The translations under genes and the position numbers were made by a program. This document shows positions 1 through 7,980 of a stretch of DNA of 64,000 nt, in pieces (position 1 is the stretch's first letter; every line of letters begins with the position of its first letter). This stretch comes from Bdellovibrionales bacterium (GTDB taxonomy: Bacteria; Bdellovibrionota; UBA1018), in the NCBI GenBank assembly GCA_018266355.1, contig JAFEAP010000013.1:62001-126000 (forward strand). The letters are read 5' to 3'. The notes below the pieces were generated by a model. That model did no database searches, had not been told where the DNA came from, and saw nothing but the letters and a program-made list of their open reading frames with translations.

Positions 1-805
1 CGCCGCCGAGGATGTCGCTCATCATGGTGGATCCGAAGTTCTTGCGTTCGGTATCGTCGTTGTTCCGCAGGATCAGCGTCAGCGCGTTCTCGCCGTTCCC
101 GGCGACGAGCGCGACGACTTGGGCCTGCTCGGGATCGACCTCGATCGTGACCGTGTCGTAGCTCGAATCCTCGCTGAGCGACTTGTAGTTCACGCGGTTC
201 CCGTCGACTTCGACCTTGCGCGCGATGTTGTTCGTCACGTTCTGGCCGACGGAGAGCACGACGACGTCCTGGAGGATCGTCTTCGAGATCTTCGAATCCT
301 TGCCCGCGCCCATGTCGAGGACGGCGATCACGTCGACCCGGTCGCCCGGCTTGATGAGCTTCGAGACGGAGGACTGGTTCGAGACGTTCATCGCGATCGC
401 GCGGCGGCCCGGCGCGACCTGCGGCGCGAGGCCGGTTCGGATGCCCGGCTCGGTGATCTTGTTGTAGGTGATCTGCTCGCCCTTCTTGATCGGGACGATC
501 GCGACCGTACCGAAGATCGCGGCGACCGATTTCTGGAGATCCTTGTTGTTCTCCTCGTCATCGTTCGACGTGCGCTCGAAAGCGATCGCCGAAGGCTCCT
601 TGAAGGTCTTCGGCACGTTTTCGACGTAGAGCATTTCCTGGGTGATCGTTTGGGATTCCTTGATGTCGATCTTCGCTTTCAACACGAGGACGTTCGTTCC
701 GAAGCGCTTCTTCGCGCGCTCCTCGACGTCGCTGACCCAGCTCGAAACGAGGAATACCGCGATCAGCGCGATCACTAGCGCCATCGTCATTGCTCGGTTA
801 TTCAT
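1..805 (-). CDS. cpaB: Flp pilus assembly protein CpaB/RcpC, 3' end outside window
   Basis: The gene runs off the left edge; 268 codons are visible. The start is ATG at 805, with GGAGGTGAACG just upstream (strong Shine-Dalgarno). Residues about 7-22 are a hydrophobic N-terminal anchor. A SAF-like region follows, with the 'PIKKGEQITYNKI' and 'GRRAIAMNVSN' blocks typical of CpaB, then 'LIKPGDRVDVIAV' and 'TIEVDPEQAQVVALVAGNG', which match the family closely. CpaB is a periplasmic Tad (type IVb pilus) component that works with the CpaC secretin. It is the last visible gene of the flp cluster; secretin and ATPase genes probably lie beyond the window edge, by analogy with other Tad loci. Confidence 0.9.
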   Translation of the reverse strand, partial: MNNRAMTMALVIALIAVFLVSSWVSDVEERAKKRFGTNVLVLKAKIDIKESQTITQEMLYVENVPKTFKEPSAIAFERTSNDDEENNKDLQKSVAAIFGTVAIVPIKKGEQITYNKITEPGIRTGLAPQVAPGRRAIAMNVSNQSSVSKLIKPGDRVDVIAVLDMGAGKDSKISKTILQDVVVLSVGQNVTNNIARKVEVDGNRVNYKSLSEDSSYDTVTIEVDPEQAQVVALVAGNGENALTLILRNNDDTERKNFGSTMMSDILGG

Positions 806-817
806 CGTTCACCTCCG

Positions 818-1387
818 TCATTCGTCCTGTCCCTTGCAAAAGTCGAATACCGTATTCTCGCCGATGTTCTCGGCGGTCGCCGGCCGTAACCCCTCGCGGG
901 TCACGATCGCGTTCGTCTGCGTGCACAGGGCGACCGTCGTACGGATCCGCACCTGGGCGCGATCGATCGGCTCGCTTTGCGACGGTCCTTCCGGGGCGGG
1001 TACTCCGCCGCGGGTGATCGCCTGCTTGCTCGCCGTGGCCTTGCCGCCGGTGTCGTCCACCGGCGTCTCGGCCATCCCGATCACCATCCGATTGAAACCG
1101 TATTGGACGAATTGGTCCCCTGCGGTTCCCGGCGTCCGGAAGGACAGCCGCGGATAGTACGGGGAGTTGAAAGTGAGCCAAAGCGCTTGGGCTCGCGCAT
1201 ATTTTTGGTTCACGACGGACATTTGGATCGCGGTGTTCGATCGCACCATGACCACGATAAGGCCCAGGAGGACGGGAAGCATGAAGACGAATTCAAGCAC
1301 GCTCTGGCCGCGCTCATCCCGAAGGGACGGACGGTTACTTCGCCTTGAAAGGTATCGTTTTCCGGCCGCCGCCCAATCAGCAACCAT
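818..1387 (-). CDS. TadE-like pseudopilin
   Basis: 189 residues. A short basic N-terminus precedes 'RDERGQSVLEFVFMLPVLLG' (about residues 22-41), the TadE/G-type signature with a Glu five residues into the hydrophobic helix. The rest is a soluble domain of about 145 residues with two Cys. TadE-like proteins are minor pilins matured by the Tad prepilin peptidase. The start overlaps the upstream pilin-like gene by 11 nt and the stop lies 12 nt before cpaB, so it belongs to the same operon. The exact subtype (TadE, TadF or TadG) cannot be settled by eye. Confidence 0.8.
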   Translation of the reverse strand: MVADWAAAGKRYLSRRSNRPSLRDERGQSVLEFVFMLPVLLGLIVVMVRSNTAIQMSVVNQKYARAQALWLTFNSPYYPRLSFRTPGTAGDQFVQYGFNRMVIGMAETPVDDTGGKATASKQAITRGGVPAPEGPSQSEPIDRAQVRIRTTVALCTQTNAIVTREGLRPATAENIGENTVFDFCKGQDE

Positions 1388-1961
1388 TATCGATCTGTCC
1401 TTTCAACCCACGCACCGTCGCCAGGCATTCCTGGTAGGTCGGGTCCCTTCCGAGCCAGCTTTCGCTCGTTAAGACGGCCTGACCCGACGACGCGTTCGGA
1501 GGCGTCCCCGGCCGCCCAATGGGCAGCACGAATAAACGGCTCCTAAATGTATATCGGACTCCCTGCATCCAACTTAAGTCATAGTTCCCCGGATCGAACC
1601 CCGGGCCGCCCCCGATCGACGCTCCCTTGACGGTGTCGTCCTCCCCTTCGACCCCTTGAGCGATCATCGGGAACCGGTCCTCGTTCGAGACCACTCCGCG
1701 CTTCACCATCCGCACGAGGACGTCCTTCGCGCGCTGGATTTGGTCGCCTTTCGAGCTCCCGCCGGAGAGGTACGCGCGTGCCGACATGAAAGTGGCGTAT
1801 TGGACGTAGTTCCCCCACGAAAGCGCGAGGGAGAGCTGGATGAAGAAGAAGAGCAGACCGAAGACGAGGAAGATCGAGAGGGCGAATTCGACGAGCGACT
1901 GCCCGGATTCCTTCGCGGAACCCCGGAGCAGTTCGATCTTTTTAACCCCTCGTTTCGTCAT
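1377..1961 (-). CDS. TadE/TadG-like pseudopilin
   Basis: 194 residues; ATG at 1961 preceded by GGGGGAACG. 'KESGQSLVEFALSIFLVFGL' (about residues 17-36) is a class III pilin-type signal with the conserved Glu at +5. A long aromatic-rich helix follows, then a polar domain ending in Cys. It overlaps the downstream TadE-like gene by 11 nt, so the two are probably translated together. In Tad systems these minor pseudopilins are thought to prime or cap the Flp fibre; the exact role here is inferred from family and position only. Confidence 0.78.
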   Translation of the reverse strand: MTKRGVKKIELLRGSAKESGQSLVEFALSIFLVFGLLFFFIQLSLALSWGNYVQYATFMSARAYLSGGSSKGDQIQRAKDVLVRMVKRGVVSNEDRFPMIAQGVEGEDDTVKGASIGGGPGFDPGNYDLSWMQGVRYTFRSRLFVLPIGRPGTPPNASSGQAVLTSESWLGRDPTYQECLATVRGLKGQIDNGC

Positions 1962-1986
1962 CGTTCCCCCGAACGATTCGCCCGAA

Positions 1987-2253
1987 CTAGCGCGGATTGA
2001 TGAACAACCTGACCTTCCCGTCGATCACCGCCCGCGGGTGATTCTCCGGCGTGCCCTCGTCGAACCCCTTCGCCTTCGGGTTGCCGTATTTATAAGTCAT
2101 CGCATACGAGCCGACGATCGGGCCCATCAGCCGTTCGCCGAGTTGAGCCTTATCGATCACGGTCATGAGCCCCATGTAGAACGAGACGATGATCGTGAGG
2201 ATCAAGATGTATTCGGTGGCCGCTTGGCCGGACTCGTCGCGAATCAGTTCCAT
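1987..2253 (-). CDS. Flp/TadE-like small pilin protein
   Basis: 88 residues; ATG at 2253, inside the 3' end of the prepilin peptidase gene. 'RDESGQAATEYILILTIIVS' (about residues 6-25) is a class III prepilin motif almost identical in pattern to the major Flp of this locus. The C-terminal half is longer than a normal Flp (about 50-60 residues) and has no recognised domain. It could be a minor pilin or a short TadE relative. It sits 25 nt upstream of the TadE/G-like gene in the same operon. Confidence 0.72.
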   Translation of the reverse strand: MELIRDESGQAATEYILILTIIVSFYMGLMTVIDKAQLGERLMGPIVGSYAMTYKYGNPKAKGFDEGTPENHPRAVIDGKVRLFINPR

Positions 2254-2879
2254 GGAGCGATCCCCCAGCGGATGAGCGGGTTATCGTACCAGAGCCAGAC
2301 CGCGGCGATCGCGATCGAGACGCCGAACGGCATCTGGAGGGTCGGATCGGCCTTCGGAAACTCCGTCGCGAGATTCCGCGACGAGAAGGTCACGAGAAAG
2401 CGCCAAAACTTGCGGAAAAAGGGCCCCAATCGGCCCTTCACGGCGAGCGTCGCGGCGGCGAGCGCGCCGCCCACCATCAACGTGAGGAGCGCGAGGTCGG
2501 CGACGAACGAGACGCCGTTCCGGCCGCCCGAAAAACCGGCCGCGCCGGCGAGCGCCGCGAACGCCATCAGGAGCTTCACGTCGCCCGCGCCGAGGATCTT
2601 CACGCCCCACATCCATCCGAACGCGACGAACGCGAGCAGGATACCCGCGAAACCGAGCGCGAGACCCGGCAGACCGGTGGCCGCGAACGAGAGCGCGAGA
2701 CCGACGACGATCGCGGGCAGGGTGAGCCAGTTGAATATTTTACGGTAACGGAGATCGGTCACGATCGCGGCGAACGCGACGATCGAGATCCAGATGCCGA
2801 TCCAATCTCCGAGACGGTCAGTTTTGATAGACAGACAGAGGGGCCCTCCCCGTGCGCAGGTCCTTTTCGAGCTGGCCAC
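2244..2879 (-). CDS. tadV: Tad prepilin peptidase (A24 aspartic protease, TadV/CpaA)
   Basis: Up to 211 residues with about six membrane segments. The two aspartates of the A24 family are visible: Asp42 in 'VTDLRYRKIFNWLTLP' and Asp100 in 'ILGAGDVKLLMA' (the GxGD motif). It is the small form without the N-terminal methylase domain, as in TadV. It would cleave and mature the Flp and TadE-like prepilins encoded on both sides. The listed start is GTG at 2879, inside the preceding pilin gene and without a good ribosome site; a later start near 2834 would remove most of the overlap, so the N-terminus is uncertain. The 3' end overlaps the next gene by 10 nt. Confidence 0.85.
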   Translation of the reverse strand: MASSKRTCARGGPLCLSIKTDRLGDWIGIWISIVAFAAIVTDLRYRKIFNWLTLPAIVVGLALSFAATGLPGLALGFAGILLAFVAFGWMWGVKILGAGDVKLLMAFAALAGAAGFSGGRNGVSFVADLALLTLMVGGALAAATLAVKGRLGPFFRKFWRFLVTFSSRNLATEFPKADPTLQMPFGVSIAIAAVWLWYDNPLIRWGIAPWN

Positions 2880-3048
2880 CCAGCTTCAGGACACCGCTAT
2901 CCAGAGCACTCAGGATACCACGGGCGAGCATTCCGGCACCGACTAACGTGCCGCTCAACACGAGAACGTACTCGAGGACGGCTTGACCGCCTTCGTCTCG
3001 GTAAAAACGAACCAGGAAATTTTTGACTATCGGTAGGGAGAAGCGCAT
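2818..3048 (-). CDS. Flp-like pilin protein
   Basis: 76 residues; ATG at 3048 with GGAG nine bases upstream. 'YRDEGGQAVLEYVLVLSGTL' (about residues 16-35) carries the class III prepilin motif (GQ-x3-E-Y). The soluble tail is slightly longer than in the neighbouring Flp and ends 'GRAPLSVYQN'. It lies 30 nt downstream of the canonical flp gene. It is either a second structural pilin or a minor pilin; sequence alone does not decide. Confidence 0.75.
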   Translation of the reverse strand: MRFSLPIVKNFLVRFYRDEGGQAVLEYVLVLSGTLVGAGMLARGILSALDSGVLKLGGQLEKDLRTGRAPLSVYQN

Positions 3049-3078
3049 CGCAGGCTCCGCGGGCGGAGAGACGCGGGA

Positions 3079-3267
3079 TTACATCTGGTCGAACTGTTGG
3101 AGATCGGTGCCGAGTTTGTCGACGCGGGCGCCGATGAGCTTACCGACTTGATCCTTGAACTTCATCGCGATCATCACGACGACGGCGAGGATGAGAATGT
3201 ATTCGGTCGTGCTTTGACCGTCTTCGTCGCGGATGAACGCGCCCAAAAATTTTCCGAGTTGTTTCAT
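3079..3267 (-). CDS. flp: Flp family type IVb pilin (major pilin candidate)
   Basis: 62 residues, the normal Flp size. 'RDEDGQSTTEYILILAVVVM' (residues 13-32) contains the G/Q-x-T-x-E-Y signature: cleavage is expected after Gly, and the Glu-Tyr pair sits in the hydrophobic helix. The short charged C-terminus ends 'LQQFDQM'. It is first in its operon, with a candidate sigma-70-type promoter about 100 nt upstream and a 5' leader. The position and canonical length make it the likely main fibre subunit. Confidence 0.9.
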   Translation of the reverse strand: MKQLGKFLGAFIRDEDGQSTTEYILILAVVVMIAMKFKDQVGKLIGARVDKLGTDLQQFDQM

Positions 3268-3367
3268 AGATTGCCCCGTTTCTTCTCTGGTTCCTACCGA
3301 GTGTCCTATCGGATGGCCGAGCCAGGGACTTGACCCCGAATCGACGGCAGAGAGTGCCCCTTCATCC

Positions 3368-3397
3368 AGTTTAGTCTTTTCCGATCATTTTAGTCAA
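3368..3397 (-). promoter_or_regulatory. Candidate promoter of the flp operon
   Basis: On the minus strand TTGACT is followed after 18 bases by TAAACT, a reasonable match to -35/-10 elements. It lies about 100 nt upstream of the flp start inside a 351-nt region (3268-3618) that is less GC-rich than its surroundings. I see no other feature in that region apart from the plus-strand ribosome site of the small gene at 3619. Confidence 0.4.
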
Positions 3398-3618
3398 CAA
3401 ATTGAAGGACTTTTCTCTCCCCGTCCATCTCGCCTATCCCCGCGAGATCATTCCATGATTCGAAGTGTGTCCTTTTTTACCTACTTTCAGTTGATAAAAC
3501 ACCAGGACCCCGTCAAACTCTTCTCAGCCGCAGGGAGTCATCCCCACGGCGCTCCGGGATGGATCCTGGAGTTACCACCGGGGCGCCTCGCCCTCGCATC
3601 GATCAGGAGGATCGAAGT

Positions 3619-3762
3619 ATGAAACGCCTGACCCAAACTTTTTCCCATGTCGTTCACGGATTCGCGTGCGTGTTGAACACGTGCCTGCTGAGTCTCGCCC
3701 TCACGTTCTTCCTCGTCGCGACGTCGGTCGCGCTTTCGAAGGGACTCTCCTATTTCGGCTAG
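3619..3762 (+). CDS. 47-residue single-span membrane protein
   Basis: The start is ATG at 3619 with AGGAGG eight bases upstream, which favours it over an in-frame ATG 60 nt further up. The product is an amphipathic basic N-terminus, then one hydrophobic span (about residues 20-39, 'LLSLALTFFLVATSVAL') and a short tail. It is encoded on the plus strand between two minus-strand Tad blocks and ends 6 nt from the stop of the convergent phosphatase gene. I recognise no family. The strong ribosome site and clean reading frame support a real gene, perhaps a small partner of the pilus machinery. Confidence 0.55.
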   Translation: MKRLTQTFSHVVHGFACVLNTCLLSLALTFFLVATSVALSKGLSYFG

Positions 3763-3768
3763 CCGCGA

Positions 3769-4494
3769 TCAGAAGCGGAGAAAAGCGAACGTCGCGTTCT
3801 CGTGGAACGTGCGCGCCTTGATGAACTCCTCCGGATCGAACCCCGGCGACTCGACTTGCAGCCGCTGGAATTCCTCGCGGATCTCGGTGCGGATGCCGTC
3901 CGTTTGGAGCAGGAGCCAATCGCCGCTGCGGACGCGGAACTCGACGATCTCGGGCTCGAGGTCGTCGGTCATTCCCATCGCCATCAGCGGCACCGCGAAG
4001 TCGACGTGCGGGTCCGCGCAGAACGGATCCACGAGCCGCGCGTAAGTCCGAGGCACGACGAGTTCGGTGATCTTCCCGTCGCGCAGGAGCCACGCCGTAC
4101 AGCCGCCGACGTTCGCGAGCGCGAAGAGGTCGTCGTCGAGATAAGCCGCGAGCACCGAAGCGCCGCCTTTCCCGTTCGCGCTCTTGCCCTTGTTCTCCTT
4201 CGTGACCTTCCGGTTCGCGTGGATGAGCGCGTTGAAGAGCACGTTCCCGGCGAGCGAATAATAGCGACGCAGGACGAACGGCAAGGTCGCGTCGAGATCG
4301 CCCGCTTCCTTTTCGAGGAAACCGAGCACCGACTCGCAGGCGGTCTTCGCGGCGCGGGCGCCGCCCTCGCCGCCGAAACCGTCGGCGACCACGAACAGGC
4401 CGCGCTCCCGGCGCGCGAGAACGAAGTCCTCCTGGAGGCCGGCGTCGCCTTTCGTCGAAAACAGCGTCATCGAACGAAGGTAGACGGGCCTCAC
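3769..4494 (-). CDS. PP2C-family protein phosphatase-like
   Basis: 241 residues from a GTG at 4494 whose GTGA overlaps the stop of the upstream FHA gene; GAGGAG seven bases upstream supports this over ATG 4470. PP2C blocks are visible: 'GLQEDF' for the first metal Asp, 'VVADGFGGEGGARAA', 'ALANVGGCTAWLLRDG' (normally NxGDSR) and 'LLLQTDGI'. The last motif is 'HENATFAFL' where most PP2C have DN-x-T. It should remove phosphate from Ser/Thr and so reset binding sites for the FHA domains encoded just upstream. The replaced Asp residues mean activity needs testing. It ends the tadC-FHA operon. Confidence 0.78.
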   Translation of the reverse strand: MRPVYLRSMTLFSTKGDAGLQEDFVLARRERGLFVVADGFGGEGGARAAKTACESVLGFLEKEAGDLDATLPFVLRRYYSLAGNVLFNALIHANRKVTKENKGKSANGKGGASVLAAYLDDDLFALANVGGCTAWLLRDGKITELVVPRTYARLVDPFCADPHVDFAVPLMAMGMTDDLEPEIVEFRVRSGDWLLLQTDGIRTEIREEFQRLQVESPGFDPEEFIKARTFHENATFAFLRF

Positions 4495-6857
4495 GGGTTC
4501 TCCTCGGGATGGAAGTTCAGGTAAGACTGAAGCTTCCGCTGGGCGCGCTGATAATAGAGGCTGCCTTCGGGAGCCATCTTCTCGATCTCGGTGAACTTCG
4601 CGTACGCCGTCTTGAAGTCGCTGTAGCTCTCGGCGATCACGGCTTCGGTGTAGAGGATCTTCGCCCGCTCGGTGAGGATGTCGCGGATGCGGTCCATCCC
4701 CGCCCAACCGGCCGGATGCGGAGGATCGATTTCGGTCGCCTTCTCGAACTCCTTGAAAGCGCTCGCGAGATCGCCGTTCGCCTCGAATTCCTTCGCGCGC
4801 TTCAAGTGCGGCTCCCGGAGCTCGGAGATCGAGTCCTGGCAGGTGCGGATCATCGTCGTCGCCTTCTTGATCAGCACCGAATCGTTCGCGCCGAGGTCGG
4901 AGACCTTCTTGTAAAGCTCGATCGCCTCGCGGTACTTGCCGGCCTTATGGAGCTCGAACGCCTCGTTATAAGTATCCCAAGAGCGCTTGTTGATCTCTTC
5001 CTGGACTTCCTTTTCCTTCGCGATGCGGTCCTGCTCCTCGACCCAAGCGTCGATTTCCTTCTTCCAATCCGCGACGTTCACGTTGTCCGGATCGATCGAA
5101 AGGATCTCGCTGAAGGACTCCTTCGCCTGGTCGTACTGCTTCTTCGCCATGAACTCGCGGGTCGTCTTCTCGAGATCCGCGATGTGGGCCTTGAGTTTCT
5201 CGGCTTCTTCCTTCCGGCGCGCCTCTTCCTCGATCGCGTCCTTACGGCGTTTGCCCTCCTTCGCGTAGCGCTCGATTTCTTGGGCTTGGGCGTAGGTCGG
5301 CAGGATCGGATAGACGCGCTGCTGGATCTCGTAGATCGCCTTGTCGAAATCCTGATTCGCGAGGTAATCGCGGCTCTTGCGGAGCGCGTCCTGGATCTGC
5401 GCTTGTTGCTCGGGTTTGAGCGAATCGAAGTCCGCCGCGACCACCGGTTTTCCGTCCGCGTTCGTCTTTTGCGCGACTTTCGGAGCCGGCTTCTCGGGTT
5501 CGGTCAATCCGAGTTCGTCCTCGAAGTACCAGCTCAAGAAGAGGATCGCGCAAAGGACGACGAGGATCTTCTGGACCGGCTTGAGGGTGCCGAAGTTCCG
5601 GATGTATTTGTCGATGATCCCGAAGATGCCCTTCTTCGCGGGTGCGGCCGGGGCCGGAATCGCGGCCTCTCCGCCGATCGGCGCGTTCGTGAACGGCGGG
5701 GCGTAGCCGATCGGCGTTCCCGAAATCGGCGGGACGAACGGACTTAATCCTTCGCTCGGAAGTTCCGCCGGGACCGGAGCCGGGATCGACTCGACCGGCT
5801 CGAATCCCGCTTTGCGGCGCTCGTACGCGGCGCTATCCGCGACGAAACGGATCTCGACGTCGCCGATGCGGATGAGGTCGTCGGCGGAAAGCTCGACGTC
5901 CTTCACCGGAGCGTTGTTCACGTAGGTGCCGTTCGAGGAATCGAGGTCCTTGATGCGGTAATGGTTCCCGTCGCGGACGAGGACGGTGTTCTTCCGGGAC
6001 GACTTCTTGTCGTTCAGGACGATGTCGCATTCTTTCCCGCGGCCGATGAAGATCTCGTTCTTGCCGAGGGGAAGGACGGTGACGTTCGCCATCCCCGGAT
6101 CGATCTCGAGGCGCGCTTTCACGTCGGAGGTGAGCACCTTCGTCGCGGCGTTTTCGTCGATCGGGCCGGCGGAGATTTCCTCCGGCATGAGGGAAGCCTC
6201 GTCCATCGGACCCGCGGAATCGAGGCCGATATCGAGCGCGACTCCGCCGCCCTCGCCTTCCGTCGGAAAAATGCTCGTGCCCGGATCCTGCGAACCCGCT
6301 TCCGCGCCGAGAGCGTCGGCCGCGATCGGCTGGGCCATCAAGTCGACGGTCGGCGACGTATCGAGGCCCGCGGTGGAAATCTGGCCGGTGAAATCGCCGA
6401 TCGACGGCGACTCACCCGGAGCGCCGAGCGCGACGGTCTCCGTCGGCATCGGCTCGGGGGTCTGGACGTTCTCGTCGGGAATCGCGACCGTCGCGTCCGG
6501 ATTCCTCGCGGTTTCGGAGATTACCGGCGTCGGAGGGGCGACCGGGGCCGGCGCGGGTGCCGCTTTCGGCACGTCGAGCCGCATCCGGTACGGACCGATT
6601 TCGACGACGTCGCCCTCCTTCAGGAGCGCGCGCGTGCACTCGATCCCGTTCAGGCGGATCGGAGCGAAGTCGCTTTGCTTCTCGATGTGCACCCCTTCCT
6701 CGGTTTTCCGCACGATCGCGTGGCTACGCGAAACGGCGCGGTCCTCGAGACGAATGACGTTCCCCTCGCCGCGACCGATCGAGATTTCCTTCTCGAGCGG
6801 CTGGGACTTCAGGGTTTCGCCTTCGCGAGTGAAGGTCAGCATCGGGAGAGCGTTCAC
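4491..6857 (-). CDS. Double-FHA, single-span, TPR-containing protein
   Basis: 788 residues; GTG start at 6857 overlapping the previous stop (GTGA). FHA1 is at about residues 8-95 ('ISIGRGEGN', 'SRSHAIV'). A Pro/Ala/Glu-rich linker follows. FHA2 is at about 266-336 ('IFIGRGKECDIVLND', 'SSNGTYVNN'; the usual His after SRK is Asn). A membrane span lies near 428-444 ('KILVVLCAILFLSWYF'). From about 470 on there are charged helices and TPR-like repeats ('YDQAKESFSEILSIDPDN', 'GKYREAIELYKKV'). The arrangement puts two phosphothreonine readers on one side of the membrane and a TPR scaffold on the other. Function is not known; the tadC-FHA operon suggests a regulatory or scaffold role for the pilus. 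Confidence 0.85.
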   Translation of the reverse strand: MNALPMLTFTREGETLKSQPLEKEISIGRGEGNVIRLEDRAVSRSHAIVRKTEEGVHIEKQSDFAPIRLNGIECTRALLKEGDVVEIGPYRMRLDVPKAAPAPAPVAPPTPVISETARNPDATVAIPDENVQTPEPMPTETVALGAPGESPSIGDFTGQISTAGLDTSPTVDLMAQPIAADALGAEAGSQDPGTSIFPTEGEGGGVALDIGLDSAGPMDEASLMPEEISAGPIDENAATKVLTSDVKARLEIDPGMANVTVLPLGKNEIFIGRGKECDIVLNDKKSSRKNTVLVRDGNHYRIKDLDSSNGTYVNNAPVKDVELSADDLIRIGDVEIRFVADSAAYERRKAGFEPVESIPAPVPAELPSEGLSPFVPPISGTPIGYAPPFTNAPIGGEAAIPAPAAPAKKGIFGIIDKYIRNFGTLKPVQKILVVLCAILFLSWYFEDELGLTEPEKPAPKVAQKTNADGKPVVAADFDSLKPEQQAQIQDALRKSRDYLANQDFDKAIYEIQQRVYPILPTYAQAQEIERYAKEGKRRKDAIEEEARRKEEAEKLKAHIADLEKTTREFMAKKQYDQAKESFSEILSIDPDNVNVADWKKEIDAWVEEQDRIAKEKEVQEEINKRSWDTYNEAFELHKAGKYREAIELYKKVSDLGANDSVLIKKATTMIRTCQDSISELREPHLKRAKEFEANGDLASAFKEFEKATEIDPPHPAGWAGMDRIRDILTERAKILYTEAVIAESYSDFKTAYAKFTEIEKMAPEGSLYYQRAQRKLQSYLNFHPEENP

Positions 6858-7972
6858 GAATCAAACCCTCCCCGCTTCAAGCGTTCTTTGACGGCGGTGA
6901 GCTGGTCCCGCGCCTCGATGTACGACTCGTTCTCGACGTCGCGGTAAAGGAGCCGCATGACGGCCTCGAAATGGGCGCGCGCCGAACGCAATTTTCCCGC
7001 GTCGAAGTCCCGGCGTCCCCGTTCGAGGTGCAGCCGCACTTCCTCGGTGATTCCCGACTCGGAGAGCTGGAGGTAGCTGCGGGCGCCCGAGTGGCTCGGA
7101 TTGATCTGGAGAGCGGTCTCGAACTGGACGCGCGCACGCAGGTAGTTCCGCTCGCGGAACTCCCGGAATCCCTCCTGAAAGAACGTTTCCGCGGCGGCTT
7201 GGGGACCGGTCGCCGGGAGCGGAGGCAGGAAGGACGCGAGTTCGCGATCGAGGTCCTTCTTTTCCTTCGCGGCTTTCGCTTTGGCCATCGCGGCCTTTTT
7301 GTCCTTCGGCGCGGTTTCCTTCGGCGGATCGTAAGCAAGGGCCGCGACCAGCACGAGCCCGAGCACGATCCGAATCGTCTTTTTTCGTTTCTCGGCGGCC
7401 CCTCCGTCCACACCCGCGCCGGCGCCGAGACCGGTGATGCCCTGGAGAGCCGCGGCGTCGCCCGCCGTCGGCATTTGGAGACCCGCGAGCGCGCTCGGCA
7501 TCGCGGGGACCGGCGAAGGCGCCGGAACCGCCGCCGGTAGATTCGGGGCCGGATTCAAGCTCGCGCGGCCCGCGAGGTGATCCGTCGAGATCGCCTTCGG
7601 AGGCGAACTCAGCATCTGAGTGCCCGACTCTTCGGGCACGAATTCGAAGGCGGTCTCGCCGACCGTCACGACGTCGCCCGGACGGAGATCCGCCTCGCGG
7701 GTGATCTTCCCGTTCCAAACCACGCCGTTCTGGGAACCGAGATCCGAGAGGTGCCAAGTTCCGCTCGGTTGGCGTGCGAGCTCGGCGTGCCGACGCGAAG
7801 CGCGCAAGTCGCCGATCACGACGTCGTTCTCCTCGCCGCGGCCGATGGTGAACTTCGTCGCCGTCACGACGAACAGAGCCCCGGAGTCCGGGCCGTGCAC
7901 GACTTTCAGTCGCGCGCGTTCCCCGGCTTGTTTCGGAGTTTTCCATTGTCGGAAGCGGAGGGCGTTCGGCAT
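6854..7972 (-). CDS. FHA-domain, single-span, TPR-like protein
   Basis: 372 residues; ATG at 7972, eight bases after the previous stop, with GGAGGAG a little upstream. The FHA domain (about residues 20-110) is canonical: 'FTIGRGEENDVVIGD', 'ASRRHAEL', 'SQNGVVWNG'. A low-complexity Pro/Ala/Gly linker follows, then a membrane span at about 196-217 ('IRIVLGLVLVAALAY'), a Lys/Ala-rich stretch and C-terminal TPR-like helices ('YLRARVQFETALQINPSHSG'). The architecture is a shorter version of the downstream double-FHA protein, suggesting duplication. Both ends are tightly packed in the operon. Confidence 0.83.
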   Translation of the reverse strand: MPNALRFRQWKTPKQAGERARLKVVHGPDSGALFVVTATKFTIGRGEENDVVIGDLRASRRHAELARQPSGTWHLSDLGSQNGVVWNGKITREADLRPGDVVTVGETAFEFVPEESGTQMLSSPPKAISTDHLAGRASLNPAPNLPAAVPAPSPVPAMPSALAGLQMPTAGDAAALQGITGLGAGAGVDGGAAEKRKKTIRIVLGLVLVAALAYDPPKETAPKDKKAAMAKAKAAKEKKDLDRELASFLPPLPATGPQAAAETFFQEGFREFRERNYLRARVQFETALQINPSHSGARSYLQLSESGITEEVRLHLERGRRDFDAGKLRSARAHFEAVMRLLYRDVENESYIEARDQLTAVKERLKRGGFDS

Positions 7973-7980
7973 ATCGGTCG

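Noticed and set aside
4494..4707. Upstream extension of the PP2C-like protein
   Set aside because: The extra 71 residues are antisense-like in composition and overlap the FHA gene; the GTG at 4494 has the ribosome site.
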